Below the pieces are notes generated by a model, which was not told the origin of the DNA, made no database searches, and worked only from the letters and a program-made list of their open reading frames with translations. A program made the translations under genes and the position numbers. From Pseudonocardia sp. MH-G8 (GTDB lineage Bacteria > Actinomycetota > Actinomycetes > Mycobacteriales > Pseudonocardiaceae): a DNA stretch of 64,000 nt. The stretch's first letter is position 1, and every line of letters begins with the position of its first letter. The stretch lies in assembly GCF_002262885.1 (NCBI RefSeq), contig NZ_NKYF01000029.1, forward strand, positions 59,860 to 123,859, read 5' to 3'. Positions 63,616-64,000 of this stretch are shown piece by piece.

Positions 63616-63699
63616 CGGTCCGCGAACGCCCAGCTCACGCCTGCACGTCCTGCTCCCTGCCGGACGCGCGTCACCCACTCTGACGCGCAGGAGGCTCAT

Positions 63700-63751
63700 G
63701 CCCCCGAACTGGGGGTCAAGGGGTCGCAGGTTCAAATCCTGTCGTCCCGAC
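63700..63751 (+). repeat. Attachment-site repeat: 3' half of tRNA-Pro(GGG) (right copy)
   Basis: Contains the anticodon loop CTGGGGG, the 3' anticodon stem TCAAG, the variable loop, a perfect T-arm (GCAGGTTCAAATCCTGT) and acceptor CGTCCCGA, which together fit the 3' half of an actinobacterial tRNA-Pro(GGG). The preceding CCCCCGAA is not tRNA, so the 5' half is absent. A 32-base core (63714-63745) is identical to the left copy. Confidence 0.75.
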
Positions 63752-63754
63752 GGT

Positions 63755-63795
63755 CGAGACGGGCGGTTCCTCTTCGTGAGGAGCCGCCCGTCTCG
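63755..63795 (+). terminator. Strong hairpin after the right tRNA-like core
   Basis: An 18-bp stem with one G-T wobble starting CGAGACGGGCGG and ending CCGCCCGTCTCG closes a TTCGT loop. It begins 4 bases after the tRNA-like core, as expected for a tRNA terminator; no long T tract follows. Confidence 0.7.
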
Positions 63796-63894
63796 TGTAT
63801 CTACCTGCGAGAACTCGTCACCGATCCGTCGTGGTACCGACGCCTTGTAGATCCTCCCGCCAGCCCCTGAGGATCATGGCCTGGTGGTGAGTGA

Positions 63895-64000
63895 CTAGGG
63901 CGTGTCCTGTAAGTCGGTACGCAGCCACAACACGATGGCCGCGATGACGATCTCTGATCGGTAGTAGGCGATCCGCTTCGTGTAGCGGGTGGCCAGGGCT
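63895..64000 (-). CDS. IS5-type transposase, C-terminal part (runs off the window)
   Basis: The last 34 codons read ALATRYTKRIAYYRSEIV, then a segment ending WLRTDLQDTP and a TAG. RYxKxxxxYRxxxxIAxIxxWLR ... DTP is the usual C-terminus of a group of actinobacterial IS5-family transposases. The stop lies within or next to the likely element end (GGGCGTGTCCTGTAAG). The rest is beyond the right edge. It is not the same transposase as the one at 342-1139. Confidence 0.7.
   Translation of the reverse strand, partial: ALATRYTKRIAYYRSEIVIAAIVLWLRTDLQDTP

Larger units (their letters stand above)
18643..63751. mobile_element. Integrated genomic island bounded by tRNA-Pro 3'-half repeats
   Basis: About 45 kb between two direct copies of a tRNA-Pro 3' half, with a tyrosine-integrase remnant immediately inside the left end and arm-type repeats at both ends. 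Contents are catabolic operons with three TRAP systems, two MHS/KdgT-type carriers, many regulators and several decayed genes. I see no relaxase, coupling protein, replication or plasmid-transfer gene, and the integrase is reduced to its C-terminus, so the island is probably immobile on its own. The intact tRNA is expected left of the window. Confidence 0.6.

Noticed and set aside
63493..63735. Short minus-strand frame reading NLRPLDPQFGG
   Set aside because: This peptide is the well-known false translation of tRNA 3' ends, not a protein.
18643..63751. Self-transmissible conjugative element or prophage
   Set aside because: No relaxase, coupling ATPase, replication, capsid, terminase or lysis genes seen; only an integrase remnant.

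Overview
The window is very GC-rich, with GTG starts, GGAGG-type ribosome binding sites and tightly packed ATGA/GTGA-overlapping operons. Together with its families (SARP-like BTAD/AAA regulator, WYL regulator, CtpE-type P-type ATPase, abundant GntR and IclR/LysR-style control, IS5/IS1380 relics) this points to an actinobacterium, most likely of the Pseudonocardiaceae (Pseudonocardia-like). That placement is inferred from style and families, not from a marker gene. No intact rRNA, tRNA, CRISPR array or phage structural gene is visible.

Left region (1-18.6 kb). An IS5-type transposase, a haloalkane-dehalogenase-like hydrolase with a WYL regulator, a frameshifted PrpD/MmgE remnant and a CtpE-like cation ATPase come first. 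Two carboxylate modules follow. The first is a GntR regulator with an aldehyde dehydrogenase, a TcuA-like flavoprotein and a (frameshifted) MHS-family symporter, with a textbook FadR-type operator at 7817. The second is a divergent LysR regulator with a PrpF-like isomerase, a TctC binding protein, a TctA-TctB fused permease and a small universal stress protein. The theme is di/tricarboxylate uptake and isomerisation (tricarballylate, aconitate or methylaconitate-like compounds).

Island (18.64-63.75 kb). Two imperfect direct repeats of about 52 bp, with an identical 32-nt core equal to the 3' half of a tRNA-Pro(GGG), bound about 45 kb. A decayed tyrosine integrase lies just inside the left repeat. 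Matching GGGA(A)CCA arm-like repeats lie 103-104 bp before each core. I read this as one member of a tandem array of integrative elements at a tRNA-Pro gene whose intact copy should lie to the left of the window. The island is packed with catabolic cassettes, each with its own TRAP transporter and regulator: (a) 19.2-27.3 kb, an eight-gene minus-strand operon (GntR, Fe-alcohol dehydrogenase, LDH2-type dehydrogenase, TRAP, RraA-type aldolase, aldehyde dehydrogenase); (b) 34.7-44.5 kb, CoA-ligase, two acyl-CoA dehydrogenases, enoyl-CoA hydratase and SDR, plus LysR and TRAP; (c) 44.9-48.5 kb, PucR-type regulator, MHS symporter and class II aldolase; (d) 51.6-63.5 kb, a homoserine-dehydrogenase/SAF protein, KdgT permeases, GntR/UTRA regulator, a RuBisCO-like protein, a DUF1537 kinase, two zinc alcohol dehydrogenases and a third TRAP system. 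An IS1380-type element with a perfect CTAG target duplication sits at the stop codon of a STAS gene, and a BTAD/AAA regulator with a cupin lies beside it.

Most notable: cassette (d) combines a RuBisCO-like protein that keeps the carbamylation lysine and metal ligands with an adjacent acid-sugar kinase. This is the logic known for 3-oxo-isoapionate (D-apiose) catabolism, but here it comes with a different set of dehydrogenases, transporter and regulator. The kinase gene also contains a perfect 24-bp inverted repeat. The island shows heavy decay at cassette borders (truncated integrase, LacI, KdgT, mandelate-racemase-like, two alcohol-dehydrogenase remnants), as expected for an accreting and no longer mobile catabolic island.
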